Shown here piece after piece: positions 48,421-60,959 of a stretch of 64,000 nucleotides of DNA. The stretch's first letter is position 1; each line of letters opens with the position of its first letter. The stretch is from NCBI GenBank assembly GCA_050084985.1, contig JBITNC010000001.1, positions 108,438,001 through 108,502,000 on the forward strand, given 5' to 3'. A program made the position numbers and the translations under genes. Below the pieces are notes generated by a model, which worked only from the letters and a program-made list of their open reading frames with translations, made no database searches and was not told the origin of the DNA. This stretch comes from Nageia nagi (Eukaryota; Pinophyta).

Positions 48421-49840
48421 AGTTGCTACAAAGATTTGATGGTCCTTAGGTGGGTTTATCTTCATATGGAATTGAATTTCATAGTATGATCCACCATAGT
48501 TCTAACATCCATGATGTAAAGATTTCTTTTTCTTTGAATTGTTATCCTTAGGCACATATTGATTATTTCTTTGCCTCAGGAAATCCTTATTACTAGTTCT
48601 TAAATCCTTGATTTCCATTTCCATGGTTCTGATTCTACCTTCTAAAATAATGATTCTTCTTCTAGAAATCCTTCTTTTTGAAACACTTATTTCCAAGTTA
48701 TTTCTTCATAAATTTAAGAAAGTTTCCATCTATTCTAATTGGCTTTTCTATTACCATTGTATAGAACCTGTTGCTCAGCACCTCTATTCTTCATCCTTGT
48801 CTTTTTCTTCCACTAAATAGTTTATAAATTTTTTTGTAATACCTAAGTTACTTTTTTCTTATTTGTCTAGATCATAAGCCTATTCTAGGGTATTAGGGTT
48901 TTAGACATTGACCATAGTCTTGATTTTGGAATCTAATCCCATAAGGAATCTATGAACCTTTAGGTGATTTTCTTCATCTGGAACATATTGAAGAAGTTTG
49001 ATGAACCACTGATGATATCTTTGCATAATTGAAGTGTATAATATTCCTCATATTTCTTATTAAAATATATTTTAGGAATAAATCTTTTTTGGAATGCTTC
49101 CACAAATTCTAGCCACTTCAAATACTAAACTTCATGCTTAACTTTCTAGGCATTCCACCATTTGAGAGCAATATCTTGAAATTTATAGGTAGTCCACATG
49201 GTATTGATTTTTGGTGATGGATTTTTTATTAAGAAGTATGTTTTTTCCTCCTATAACCACACTTCTATGTATTCATCTTTATGATTTCCATTAAACTTGG
49301 GTATCTAGGATTTCTTCAGATCAATCATAAGTTCTTGTTTTATCCTTGCCTAAATTTGGTTGTTCAATCCACCTGATCATACTTATACTAGATTAACTAG
49401 TTTAGATTCTTATCTTGAAGGGTCAACTCTCTGACTCAACAGATTGTTCATCAATTCTTGTTGCTCTACCACTTGCTCTTGGAGTCTCATGATGGCTACT
49501 TCTCTTCCATTATTTTGATTTGTATGGCTATAAGAACTCTTAGTATTATTTGAAAGAAACTACCAATTGTCATTCCTTATTATTTATATTTTTGAATTTT
49601 TGCCCTTAACATTTACATTTTTTCCCCTAACATTTCTTTGGTTTACATTGGCATTGGCATTCATAGGAAGGCTATTTGTGACACCTTATTATAGGTTTTC
49701 CTGAAGCTCTAGTTGCACATATTAGGAGTGCCATAATCTAATCCAACCAAATGGTATTATAATTAGGCTCATGAATAATCATCTTGACTTCCTAAAATTT
49801 TACAACAAAAGAATTATGGACCATAGGCTTGAGGGTTTGA
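48421..49840 (-). pseudogene. Chromovirus gag, badly decayed
   Basis: By position between PBS and protease this is gag. Recognisable runs are few: PRFNGNHKDEYIEVWL-like sequence near 49290, FQDIALKWWN-like sequence near 49165, and a basic stretch RRISRRRIIILEGRIRT near 48680. No zinc knuckle could be confirmed. Confidence 0.55.
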
Positions 49841-49846
49841 ACTTGA

Positions 49847-49860
49847 TGCTTTAATACCAA
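49847..49860 (-). other. Primer binding site of the chromovirus
   Basis: Minus strand TTGGTATTAAAGCA, the Met-tRNA primer site with two changes, adjoining the LTR end. Confidence 0.82.
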
Positions 49861-52806
49861 TGTAATAATCCATCTATTCCCATTAACCAAAATCCTAAAT
49901 TTTAGACCTAATATGTTTTTTGAAATATAACACTTGAATGATCTAGGAATGAACCAAGTAATCCCACATGAGTTTAATAATGTTGCTAGCTAGTTTAGCA
50001 CTCAGATGGAAAGATTGGTCAAGTACTTAGGGTAACCAACCTTGGTAAATTTTCTAGTGTTCACTCCTCAACACTCACCCTATTGTGAATATGCCTCAAA
50101 GGTAACCTCATCATTCCTATTCCACATACCATATGCAATAGGTTTTTGAGTCACAACATAGTGGTTTTCTACTTGGGGTCCATACCACTTGAGAGATCGT
50201 ACTTCCACTAAGTTAGCATCATCACCTAATGATAACTCTCCATCTCATAGGAGCAAATAGTTTATCCTAGAAAAAATTCCATATAAGTGGATAGCATCAC
50301 CTATGGAATAATCATCATACCCCTATCTACTGACTATAAGTGGCATGACTACTAATTATCCTCACCTGGTAATAGTAGTTTTTTTTATTACTATCTCCAC
50401 TTGACACACCTATTGGAGGATATGGATCCCTAGTCTACCCATAACTATCGATTAGGCCCACCATATGGTTTGGCATCCCCATGCCCAAAACTTAGGGATC
50501 CATGGGTAGTAAACAATATCCTCAAGTGATTTTTTAGTCTAGTTTATTATTAAATGTGTTGACAAAAAGGACCACCCATGGCCTACTAACCATAAACTAA
50601 TGTTCCCAAATAGTAAAGAGAGTACAAAATACAAGTTCTAGGGTTTAACACCATTCATCTTTGTCATGAGGTGTACATGAAAAATATAGATTATAGGCTT
50701 GCTTAGGAAGTCACATAATTCTATTTATCCCATATGCATTATATCACATATATGGTCTACTTTTTAAAATTCCTCATGCATACATAAAGTAGCAAGTCAT
50801 GAGGTAAAATCTAGCCACTATTGCTACAAACGTAATATGGTACTAAGTGGTCCTCATGTAAGGAATATTCCTTTTATTTATCATTTAGTGGTGTAGGTTT
50901 ACTTGGTGAAAGTTCTTCATCACTTTCTTTTCATTATTAGATGCATTATTGAATCCATACCAACGATTTCATTATACCAAATAATTCTTTTCAAGATTCT
51001 TCATGGTCCTTGGTCAAAATATAGTAGAATCTACGTGGATTAGGTTTATCTTATTAACTATATATTATTACCATATTATCTAAGAATTCCAAATTTTCTC
51101 AAAGGCTTACAAATGATCCCATTTAATCCTATTGGGCCCCATTTGTACCAATATTGATCCTAAGGATCCCTAAAGTTTCCCAAATGATCCCAGACTATCA
51201 TTTGGAATCTTAACTCAACTTTAGGATTATTTCTAAATTGTTGGGAAAGTTTTGGGTTTATTGGGATTAATGACCTAATCAATCTACTTATATATTCTTT
51301 ATCGACCCCTAAAAATTTGTAATATCTATTAATCATTTTCATATAAAAATAAATATTAATTCCTACTTCTATTTACTTAATCATTACTAATTAAAGTATT
51401 AATCATAACTTGTAACAATCATAATGTTGTTCATAAGGAAACTCATTAAATCACAATGATAGCTTTTTCAAACACAAAATCACCTACTTTTCATTTACCC
51501 TTCATTATACTAGCAAGAGATAAATACAAAATAATCCTCATTGAACATTTCTAAGTTAATAATCAATTACAAGAAGTTTGAATACATCTCATAAAATTCA
51601 TTTTTCAATATCTAAGATAATGAGAAATCTTTCATACACTTATTACAAAGGATATTAATACATCATAACTATAATACAAATTAGGTATATTACATCATCT
51701 CTTATTAATGAATTGGTAATTCATCATTATCTCTTTGCAGAGCACCTTCATTAATCTTCAAGTAGCGAGCACCTTCATGGACCTTTGGTGAATGGGTTGA
51801 GTATTAGGAGGGAGGAGAATTAGGACATCCCCATTTATTTTTAAATATTATACATGCAAATATATTTAAACATCTCATCCTTCATTAATGATCTTGTGAG
51901 GAACTTTAATCCAATTAGATTAACCTCACTTCCTTGCCGACATCCTTTTTATTTTATTTCTTTCTATTTCATAAACCATTCAAGCATTATTCTATTTACT
52001 TGATAAAATTAAATTATTATTTCCTATATTAACTCCCAATATTCCATTTTTGAATATTTCTACTATACTTTGAAAAACTTACTTCATTATTTTCATCACT
52101 TAGAATTAATAATATCTTTTGAGGTAGTTTTGTATTTTCTGGCTTATTTTCATCAATAGCAATCCTTCAATAATGAGTATTTATCTAGACATCATCTCTA
52201 ATGGGATGCCATTTGGTATGGTTCATTCATGCTTTGTAAATAACTACATAGGAAAATTTTGAAAGGAAACATGAATTTAATTAACAAGTTCCTAAACATG
52301 AAGTAGTCCCACAATATGGAAATATCAGAGTAAGGTCATATTCATAAGGTGAGAGGTTTAATAGAAGGTAAAAGGGTCCATTCAATAGTAATTATTCTTC
52401 CTCACATAAGGAAAGAGCCACGAGTTCCTTGCTATCCATATACATTCATAGAAAAAGACATGAGAGTTTTCCAAATTTCATGAGCTTCAATATTAGCAAG
52501 ATATGCACTAATGATTTTCTATAGAGGCATAGAAGTTAGATCAATGTAGGGGCATTTTCAAATGCTCTTATATCATGGTAATATATCAAAAAGTATTGAA
52601 TATGACTATTCTTCAAATACCCAAATTACATCTGGTTTGGGTAAAGCTCTATAGAGTTTCATGGGCTTTAAGGATCATAGGATACACCCAACAAGGAGAG
52701 AAGGAATAAGCAATGTAGTCTGATAGGATACATAGATCATAGGATGCACATAAAATCAAATGGTTAGTCAAATCAAAGTTTGTAACCTTTTTTCTAGCAT
52801 ACCTCC
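49861..52806 (-). repeat. 5' LTR of the chromovirus, truncated
   Basis: Aligns from TGTAATAATC with 40333-43441. Homology ends abruptly in TTCTAGCATACCTC near 52806. The U3 part with TATA box and the outer end are missing. Confidence 0.85.
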
Positions 52807-53046
52807 ATGCACCCCATCCTAAGTTGCCATTATAAAAAGGTATGAGAGAGGGGATATGTCAGCCTTAGAGCCCTCATGTCACCCCTATCTCCAAGGAAGG
52901 AGTATAATGATGTGTGGAGACTACCAAGACCATGTCCACCACTATGGAGAGTATAAGGGGCACATTGGGCTTTTAAACCTACATGACCTCCCTTGGGTCC
53001 ACTCCAGTTCATGTAGGCTATAAACCTAATGTGTGACTAGGGGACT
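52807..53046. other. Short unique GC-richer segment
   Basis: 240 bp between two LTR sequences, visibly richer in G and C than its surroundings. A 60-codon minus-strand open frame here has no recognised similarity. Confidence 0.5.
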
Positions 53047-54511
53047 TGTAATAATAAAATAAAAAAGGGTTTTAATACCAAGGAAATACAATACCCCATT
53101 AATGGGGTTTTTAAAGTTTTTTAGGAAGCATATTTAAACATTATAACCCCATATGAAACCTATTCATGAATTCCAAACTACTTATTTTCAAAAAGAGATC
53201 CTAGTATGAAAATAAATAAAATCTTATACACAAATTTCAAAACCACTATGAAAATAAACAAACCCTCCTACAAATAATATTTTTGAAATAAAAAGGTAAA
53301 ATACTTATAGGTAAATAAAACCAAATACTATTATTTTATCAAATGCCTAAAATAATAAAGATTTCATAAAAATATAGAGAAAAAAATAAATAAAAGAGGC
53401 AAACCTCATTAAATCCTGCAATTGCTAAAGGACTTGGCTCCAAAATTGCAAAACATTACTACTCCAAAAATATTGAAAAATAAGAATGAATGCCAAAGCT
53501 TCACCCTAGGGCTCTATTTATAGTTTTTCAACTAGGGTTAGGCTAAAAAATAATTAGAAGTGACAACACCACTTAAACTCAAGTGAGTGAGAGTTAATTC
53601 CTAAGTGAAAATATCTTCCTATTTAGTCATCAATCAACACTTTAGTGGATCAAGTTCCATTGTCACACCTCAACTTAAAACTGACACACCTAACTTGCAA
53701 CTAGGACATAACAGTTAAAATTGAGACACCTCATGCAAATAGGTATAATAAATATTATTTAATTATAAATAATATTTTAAAGGCTTAGTTAACCCTAGCC
53801 TTTATCAATCAGCCAATCATAATCTATCTAGCTTAATTTATTTATTTTAAGCTAAATAATAATATTTAATGTTAGGGATTACTATTCTTAATTATTAATT
53901 AACCTTAATTAATAATTAAGAAGTAATAAATACACATTCTCACAAAATACTTAAATACATATATTTAAATAATTAAGCTTTACCTTTTTCCTACCTAGTT
54001 AGTTCCCTTAATTATCTTTACCCTATAATATTAATTATTAGGGGCCCTTAGATAATTTTACTAACATCCTTCACAATCTTTTAAGGCATAAAAATTATTT
54101 TCAACTCAAATTAGAGAACACAACTAGGCAATCATAGAGACACATTAACAATCTTAGGGAGCTTATCTTGCCCCATGCTACTATGTATGTATGCAATCAC
54201 TTACCTAGCTACCCTAGTGTATTGATCTTATATAATCATGAGAATCACTGGTAATCATTCATTTCCAAACTATTCAAGAGCATCCCACCTTTCCTTACCT
54301 ATCACCTACATATGACAAAACCACTTGCAACAGTAACATGTACATATAGGTAGGAGAAGTAATCATTATCCTTATCTAGGATTTTATAATTTTAAATAAA
54401 TAAAAGCATAACAATCATTTTATTAAAATAATATATAGTCATTGTGTCCTCTCACAATAAACCAAATCAAAATACACCAAGGGAAATCTAAGTTGTATTT
54501 GGGCTGTGACA
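53047..54511 (-). repeat. LTR of a second chromovirus-like element
   Basis: Begins TGTAATAATA and ends GGGCTGTGACA on the plus strand. A purine tract lies directly beyond it, so this is a 3' LTR of a minus-strand element, about 1465 bp. Ends resemble those of the chromovirus LTR (TGTAATAAT... and ...TGACA), but the body does not align with it. Confidence 0.65.
53513..53522 (-). promoter_or_regulatory. TATA box in LTR 53047-54511
   Basis: Minus strand CTATAAATAG, followed by AGCCCTAGG. Same core as in the chromovirus LTR. Confidence 0.6.
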
Positions 54512-54525
54512 TCCTTCTCCCCTTA
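54512..54525 (-). other. Polypurine tract
   Basis: Minus strand TAAGGGGAGAAGGA directly before TGTCACAGCCC. Confidence 0.8.
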
Positions 54526-55395
54526 GACTAACACAACCCCTTTTGTTTATTTAACAAGAAATATAAAAGTTTTTCACTTAAACAAAAAGGAAAATAATTT
54601 TTTTCTCATATCATCTAAGATCCTTTTTCCTTTTCACCTTTTAGCAAAAGAACAACTATCATTGATTTCTATATCCAAAATCATACCTCATAACTCAAGT
54701 CTTTAGGATTCCTATTCTTGATATTGAAATATGAATTATATGTTGGTTAATCATCCATTTTTCAATCTTTCTAATAGACTCAAATGGATTCACCAAGATT
54801 TTAACACAAAAATATTTTAAATTCTAGATTCTTCCAAGGTACATCCATATTATTAGCTTCTACCTTAGTAAGAACTTCTCAATATTTATGAACTAAACCC
54901 AACATTAGTCGATAAGATAGTTACCAAGCTTTTGTATTAAGCTCTAGAACTTGATTAGATTTCATAGTTAATTACTTTCACATTTGTAAGGTAAACATAT
55001 CCTAAACATGTGAAAAGTTAAGAATACATTTCTTAATTATGACACATAGAAGGCATCATTGATTTTAAATGAGCTAGATAAAAGACCAAATCTAGGGATG
55101 ATTGGACTTATCTTATCTAACTCATCTTGGTTGCTTCAGAATAACCCTCCTTATTAGGTGAATTTCTCTTGCCAATTTTCTTATTAAATAACTAAATCAA
55201 GATTAAGTCTTACTTAGATATATTTAGGATTTTCTATTTGTATGTCAAAATCAGTACGTACATTACGACTTTGTCCAACTCTACTTAGGTCATCCTAAAG
55301 ACATTTCTAGGGTGTTATTTCCTAAGCACAAAATAACAAGGATAGTTTTTAGAGTTATTTCATTTTTACATAACAAGAAAAAGTATACAACCTAA
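54526..55395 (-). other. Short element interior without coding sequence
   Basis: About 0.9 kb between a PPT and a PBS. No gag or pol similarity in any frame. Either a non-autonomous element interior or the product of a large deletion. Confidence 0.55.
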
Positions 55396-55409
55396 GGCTC
55401 TGATACCAA
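55396..55409 (-). other. Primer binding site (Met-tRNA)
   Basis: Minus strand TTGGTATCAGAGCC, a perfect site. An LTR should start just to its right, near 55411 (TATAATGACCC, with TG decayed to TA). Confidence 0.88.
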
Positions 55410-55410
55410 C

Positions 55411-56559
55411 TATAATGACCCTATTTTAGCATAAAAACATATGACCATCACTATAACACCCATCCCATACACTTGAGAGATGAGCACAAAATATCTTTGC
55501 TCTAAGTAAATTAAATAAGTAATTAAATGCAATGAATTCTTAATGTGTTTGGAAATTGCTTGAGAACATTATTAATTCATATCCACAATACTATATGTAT
55601 TGTTCCAAGCTAAGTAATTCATGATTCTAAACTCATCACTGACTATATACCATTTTTCATTTTTTAACTTAACCTATTAAATAACCTCACATGGATTTCC
55701 ATAGTGATTTTCCCAATGGTATCATATACTTACCCATTTTCCCACCATCATCATATCAAGGTAATTTAATACTCTGAGGCCCATTCAACCTTGGGGATTT
55801 CTTGATTTATCTTAGCCTAACTTGTTTAAAGATAAATCAATATCCCTTAAATGAATAATCACACTTAAATTAAAGCTTTGGTTAATTCTATACTTAGGTT
55901 TAAATATCCACACAATAAAATCCACTATGATTTAAGAGTAAATCATTCCCCTATAAGAGATATTATATTATCTCTATTCATGCCTATAGGTAAGGGAGTT
56001 AGGTCCTAAGCATCATAATATTTTACACACAATATGGGATTTCCAAAACCATTAAACATCATCATCCATAAAGTATCAAGTAATGCTAATAATAATCACA
56101 TTTAAGTAAAATCATTTCACTTACTAAATAACTTTTTAATAAAAGCTTAACACTTAAATATTTAAGGATTAACCTTTCACAAATCTAAACATATCAAATT
56201 TGTACAATAATCATTATTAATACAATGATACTAAAAAGGAAGTAATAATTCTTTTCAAGTCTCTACATAAGAACAACAATAACCTTGCTATTTATTTATA
56301 AAATCAAATAACAAGTACAATACATTTAGAATACATAGCAAGAATTTATCAAACTCCTTTCCTACACTATGATTCAAGGCTTTGCTCCTTAGGTTGAATG
56401 ATAGCTCAAGAATGGTTGGATAAGATATAGTCTTGAGTTTCCTCTAAAATGCAACTACATGCTTTACCATTTTAAGGAAATATTCTAACTCTATGAACTT
56501 TAATATAAAATTTCAACTCACATTTTTAAATAAACAAACAACTTTATTTCACAAACATC
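55411..56559 (-). other. Probable LTR sequence right of the PBS
   Basis: No coding sequence. By position this is 5' LTR, but it does not resemble the LTR at 53047-54511. Its right end was not found. Confidence 0.45.
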
Positions 56560-57080
56560 AATTCCCATTTAAAAATAAATCAAAAACTATATTTTAAAAT
56601 ATCTACCTTATTTTAAAATAATCAAACAAACTTTATTTTAGTATATAACAATAATATCCTAAAATAATCACAACTCTATTTTAAAATAATCAAATAATCT
56701 CTATTTTAGAATATAACAATACTATCCTAAAATAATCCAAAATCATATTCCAAAATACTACCCTATTTTAAAATAATCAAACAAACTCTAGTTTAGAATA
56801 TAACAATAATATCCTAAAATAATCCAAAATCATATTTCAACTACCCTATTTTAAAATAATCAAACAAACTCTATTTTAGAATAAAATACAACATTCTAAA
56901 ATAATTACAACATTATTTTAAAATACATCCCTATTTTAAAATAAATAAACCTCTATTTTAGAATAAAATACAAAATCCTAAAATACTTACAACATTAATT
57001 TAAAATACATCTTTATTTTAAAATAAATAAACTCTATTTTAAAATAAAATACAAAATCCTTAAATAATAAAATGATCATT
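56560..57080. repeat. AT-rich tandem array, about 70-90 bp units
   Basis: The palindrome TATTTTAAAATA starts a unit near 56611, 56679, 56767, 56849 and 56933, with further partial units to 57070. Units contain ATAACAATAATATCCTAAAATA-type blocks. Spacing is 68, 88, 82 and 84 bp. Confidence 0.8.
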
Positions 57081-57907
57081 ACTCTAAAAATATCAAATTG
57101 CAATTTAAAGTAATATCCTAAAAATAATAATAATTTACAATAAAACTTCATAGGTTATTTTTAGAATATCCACCTAATACTCTTAAATTTTAAGACTTAA
57201 CAAATAGATCATATACAATCAACTGTAGACCCTAAATAATGCAATGGTATAATTCATTAGGGAAATTAACACATGCACTATTTGGTCTATTAGTTAGTTG
57301 ACATGAAGTAGGAATATGACAACAAATGATTAAGTATATAGGTTCATTTCATTAATATGGATATTCAATTGATCAATGAAAAGCATACATCAAGAATGAC
57401 CAATATCATATACACTAGTATGGCATCGGTACCCTAGTAACAATACACCGTCAATATCATGTTAATGATCAAATTAAAGATGCAATGAAATATGAAATGA
57501 TAAGTGAACAAATTATTTACTAATTTTATGAAAGTATGATAATTCTTGAGATAAGAGCGTCTCTAATTACAAATAAGAATACCTTGCAAAGGTTTGCTTT
57601 GCAAATAATGTTTGAGTCCTTGATTCTCTATCCTATCTTAAGTTGATAAAAGCCTTGGGTCTTGTGTAATCTACCCCTTATCTAGTCTCCTCATGAAAAT
57701 AATACCATCCTCCATCTTTGTATGTATTTAATTCCTTAATATATGGATTTTTTTATTATAGCATTGGACCCCTTGTATAATCCACAAGGATCAAATATAT
57801 GGCCTACACCTTTTTTATACATTTTAAATCCCTTTTTAAATAATACATTATTAAGGGATTAAAATGATTAATTAAATACATAAAGGTTCATTTTTGAGGC
57901 ATCTACA
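57081..57907 (-). repeat. 3' LTR (end) of Tat-like element 3
   Basis: The plus strand ends TTTTGAGGCATCTACA against a purine tract, so an LTR ends here. Its other end is not located. No coding sequence. Confidence 0.5.
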
Positions 57908-57922
57908 TTTGCCCCTCTTTGG
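57908..57922 (-). other. Polypurine tract of Tat-like element 3
   Basis: Minus strand CCAAAGAGGGGCAAA directly before TGTAGATGCC. Confidence 0.72.
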
Positions 57923-58439
57923 ATGTGTGATTGAAGCAATGAAATTACATGTCCAAAGAAGAAGTGTAGCCAAGATATAGAAGAAATTCTTTTGATCTTT
58001 TTGCTAATGTTATCTTTTATGGAAGATGAATAGTTGATGTTGAGGGACCTTATGTTACCCCCTTTTGACTTGGGCATCCCAAAAAAGATCCTTGAGTGGA
58101 GTAGCCAAGGCAAAAGCTGCTAAAGAAGCTATCTTCAAGAATACTATTTGGATGATGTTTGGATGACTATAAAAATCTATATCTAAGGTTGGAGATGGAA
58201 GATATGATTTACCTCCCTTATACTATTTAAATCATGAATCTAGCCTTTCCATTATGTATAATACTAAATAACCATTCACATTTACATTCATGCCTTAAAA
58301 TAGAGAGGTTACTCTTTGGATTGTTGGAAATGATAATGAAATGTACATCATCATTGACCTAATAGACTATGAGGATGATGCAAGAACCTTGGTTTTGACT
58401 ATAATTTTCTTCTATTTTGTTGGATCTATGTACTTGTAA
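57923..58439 (-). other. 3' UTR of Tat-like element 3
   Basis: Noncoding DNA between the PPT and the tandem array. Minus-strand open frames here lack recognisable motifs. Confidence 0.45.
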
Positions 58440-59205
58440 TGAAATTTCAATCATAAATAATGATTTATGCATGGTAAGTTATTTCATCCATTAGAGATAT
58501 CCAATGTCAACACTTTGCTCATGGTTGCATCACCAATTTATTTTTTAAGTGAGTGAACTCTCACTAGCTATATCGATGGTCATCAATGATCATATATTTT
58601 TATGTCTATGATTTGAAGATAGTATGTTTTATATGTGTTCAAAGAAAAAACCATGTGGATACACAATAAAATTTATTATCCATTGGAGATGAACTAATAT
58701 CAACAAATTGCTCATGATTGCATCCCTGGTTTACTTTTAAGTGAGTGAACTCTCACTAGCCATATCATTGGCCATCGATGATCATGTATTTTTATATCCA
58801 TGATCTAAAATATAATGCTTTATATGGGTTCAAAGAAAAAACCATGTGGATACATAGAAAAATGTATCTTCTATTAGAGATGATCCAATGTCAACAATTG
58901 CTCATGGCTGCATTATTAGTTTATTTTTAAGTGAGTGAACTCTCACTAGTCGTATTGTTGGCTATTAGTGATCATGCATTTTTATGTCTATGATTTGAAG
59001 ATAGTATGATTTAGATGGATTCAAAGCAAAAACCATGTGGATACATAACAAAATGTATCATATATTAAATATGATCCAATATCAACAAATTACTCATGGT
59101 TGCATCATTACTTTACTTCTAAGTGAGTGAACTCTCACTAGCCATATCGATGGCCATTGATGATCATGTGTTTTGATGTCCATGATCCAAAGACATTAGT
59201 AATGT
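58440..59205. repeat. Satellite-like array, four units of about 191 bp
   Basis: The block AAGTGAGTGAACTCTCACTA starts at 58547, 58739, 58929 and 59121, giving periods of 192, 190 and 192 bp. Each unit also holds TCAACA-TTGCTCATGGTTGC, a CCAT-GATGATCATG-ATTTTTATGTC block and AAAAACCATGTGGATACA. The centre AGTGAG-TGAACT-CTCACT is a perfect 6-bp stem with a 6-base loop. Confidence 0.92.
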
Positions 59206-60950
59206 GAAGCAAGGATAAAATAAATATAATATATTATAATATGCTAAGTTGTAATGATAAAATTTCTTGATATTCAAACCTATAAAGGTTTGGGAGCTTG
59301 AGTTTAATTCTACACAAAGAATGTACACTATTGACACCCTAAAAATAGGTCAATGTATGTCATCAATTTCATGTGGATAGTATTCCACATCATTGATGTA
59401 TTAGGATTCTTTAAATTTGGATAAAATAAAATTATCTTAACTATTGATATCCAAAGTCTATTTATTCACCATACTTATAGCTGAATACGAGATTACCCCT
59501 AACTGATGCTAAAAAAGGGGGTAAGGAAAGCCATCTTGTCACATGCATGAACACATGTTGCATCACCACATCATCATGTCATCATGTGGGTGATAGTCAT
59601 TAATCACAAACAAATGAAAGAGAATATATTTATTCAAAGCTATAAGAAATGTAGCATAGAATACAGAGTGAAGTCTAGATGGGGAGATAATGCCCTATCA
59701 TTCTACATATTTCTCCATGCTAACTTTAGGTCAACCAATAGACGTTGATTTATTCACTTGGAATGCATCAATTCATGTTAACAAATATCAACCTTTCCAA
59801 ATGTAAATTTAAAATGATTAATTATGTCAAATGAGAAGAGAAAAATAAAATATCCATACCTCATAATGGAATCATAATTTTGGTATCGATCCTCATGCTA
59901 GAAAGGTGCAATTAAGGATAAGTATCGGATGGTTTTTAATCATTTGAGTAACTCATGGATTGATATGTTGCTAGTACCATAATTTCAATACACTATAGGC
60001 ATCATTAAATAAGTGGATAAATTCATCCAATCAAGCAATGCTTTCATATGTCACCAAATCTTGCAAATATTATGGGCTTGCAATTGCCTAGGAACAACCT
60101 TCATGAAGATATAATTTTACCCTACCAAATGACTAAAATCAAGTATACATAATCTATTTTTTTTTTTAATTGTATATAATAAATAATTATCCATTATCAT
60201 ATGAAAAACTAGCAATTGATGAAAATGAACTAGGTGCATTGAAAACTCATCTAAATAGCAAATTAGCATGCCACTAGCACCCTAAACCTAGTATAAATTT
60301 TAATGAAAAATACAAATGAAGCAATCTTTACTTGAGATATGTGGGCATCATTTGAATAAATTATGAGCATAAATTAGATCCATATTTTATCAATAGCACA
60401 CATAACTCAAAGAAATGGATACTGCCAGTGTTATGCAAATGATAATTTTTAGTATCTAAAAAAGGATGAGAGGGATTTGAAATTTTTACAAGGCCAATAA
60501 GCCCTTCACATAAGGATTCAATAACTGTATGTTAAAAAAGAATTGATACCCTAATTTAAATCCCTAAATTCAACTTATGAAATCAAATTTTTTGTAAAAA
60601 TAGGTCATTTTAACCTTGATGCCCTTGCCATTTGGAGCTCTAATAAGTAGGTATTGACTTCCTTTCTGAACAGCTGAGTTTGCCACCTTGCCAGCAATAT
60701 TGCACTATTGGAGCATCTATTGCATCTATAATTTTTGCGCATCAAGTGGGAGGACATCCATAGAGGATATGAGACTATGTAGTGATGGCTACCATCGATT
60801 GGAGGAGTATCCAATGATCAATTATGAGGAGGATAGGTAATCTAGCAAAGTATCTCCATAGTCTACTAGTCAAGCATAAGGTAAGTAGATTCAAAATTAA
60901 AACATTATATTTTTATTATCCATGAATGGAGAGGATGGAATAATAGACCT
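59206..60950. other. No gene recognised
   Basis: AT-rich DNA between the array and the PMD pseudogene. A 69-codon minus-strand frame at 60605-60814 is antisense to sequence that may belong to the start of the PMD gene. GTAAGT at 60879 could be a splice donor. Confidence 0.45.
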
Positions 60951-60959
60951 AGAAGTTAC

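Larger units (their letters stand above)
40333..52806 (-). mobile_element. Chromovirus (Ty3-gypsy with chromodomain), long LTRs
   Basis: Minus-strand element. Order on that strand: 5' LTR (truncated at its start), PBS 49860-49847, gag, protease, RT, RNase H, integrase, chromodomain, PPT 45036-45022, 3' LTR. The LTRs align from 40333/49861 to 43441/52806, with the left one continuing a further 1.6 kb to the PPT. The chromodomain marks it as a chromovirus, and the TGTCATGACCC LTR start with TTGGTAT primer site resembles the Tekay/Del group. The right LTR lacks its U3 part and promoter, so the element could not be expressed from its own 5' LTR. Confidence 0.92.

Noticed and set aside
55411-57907. 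One shared LTR serving two neighbouring elements
   Set aside because: A PBS on its left and a PPT on its right would fit, but the PPTs and LTR starts of the two elements differ and no common LTR could be aligned, so I do not claim it.
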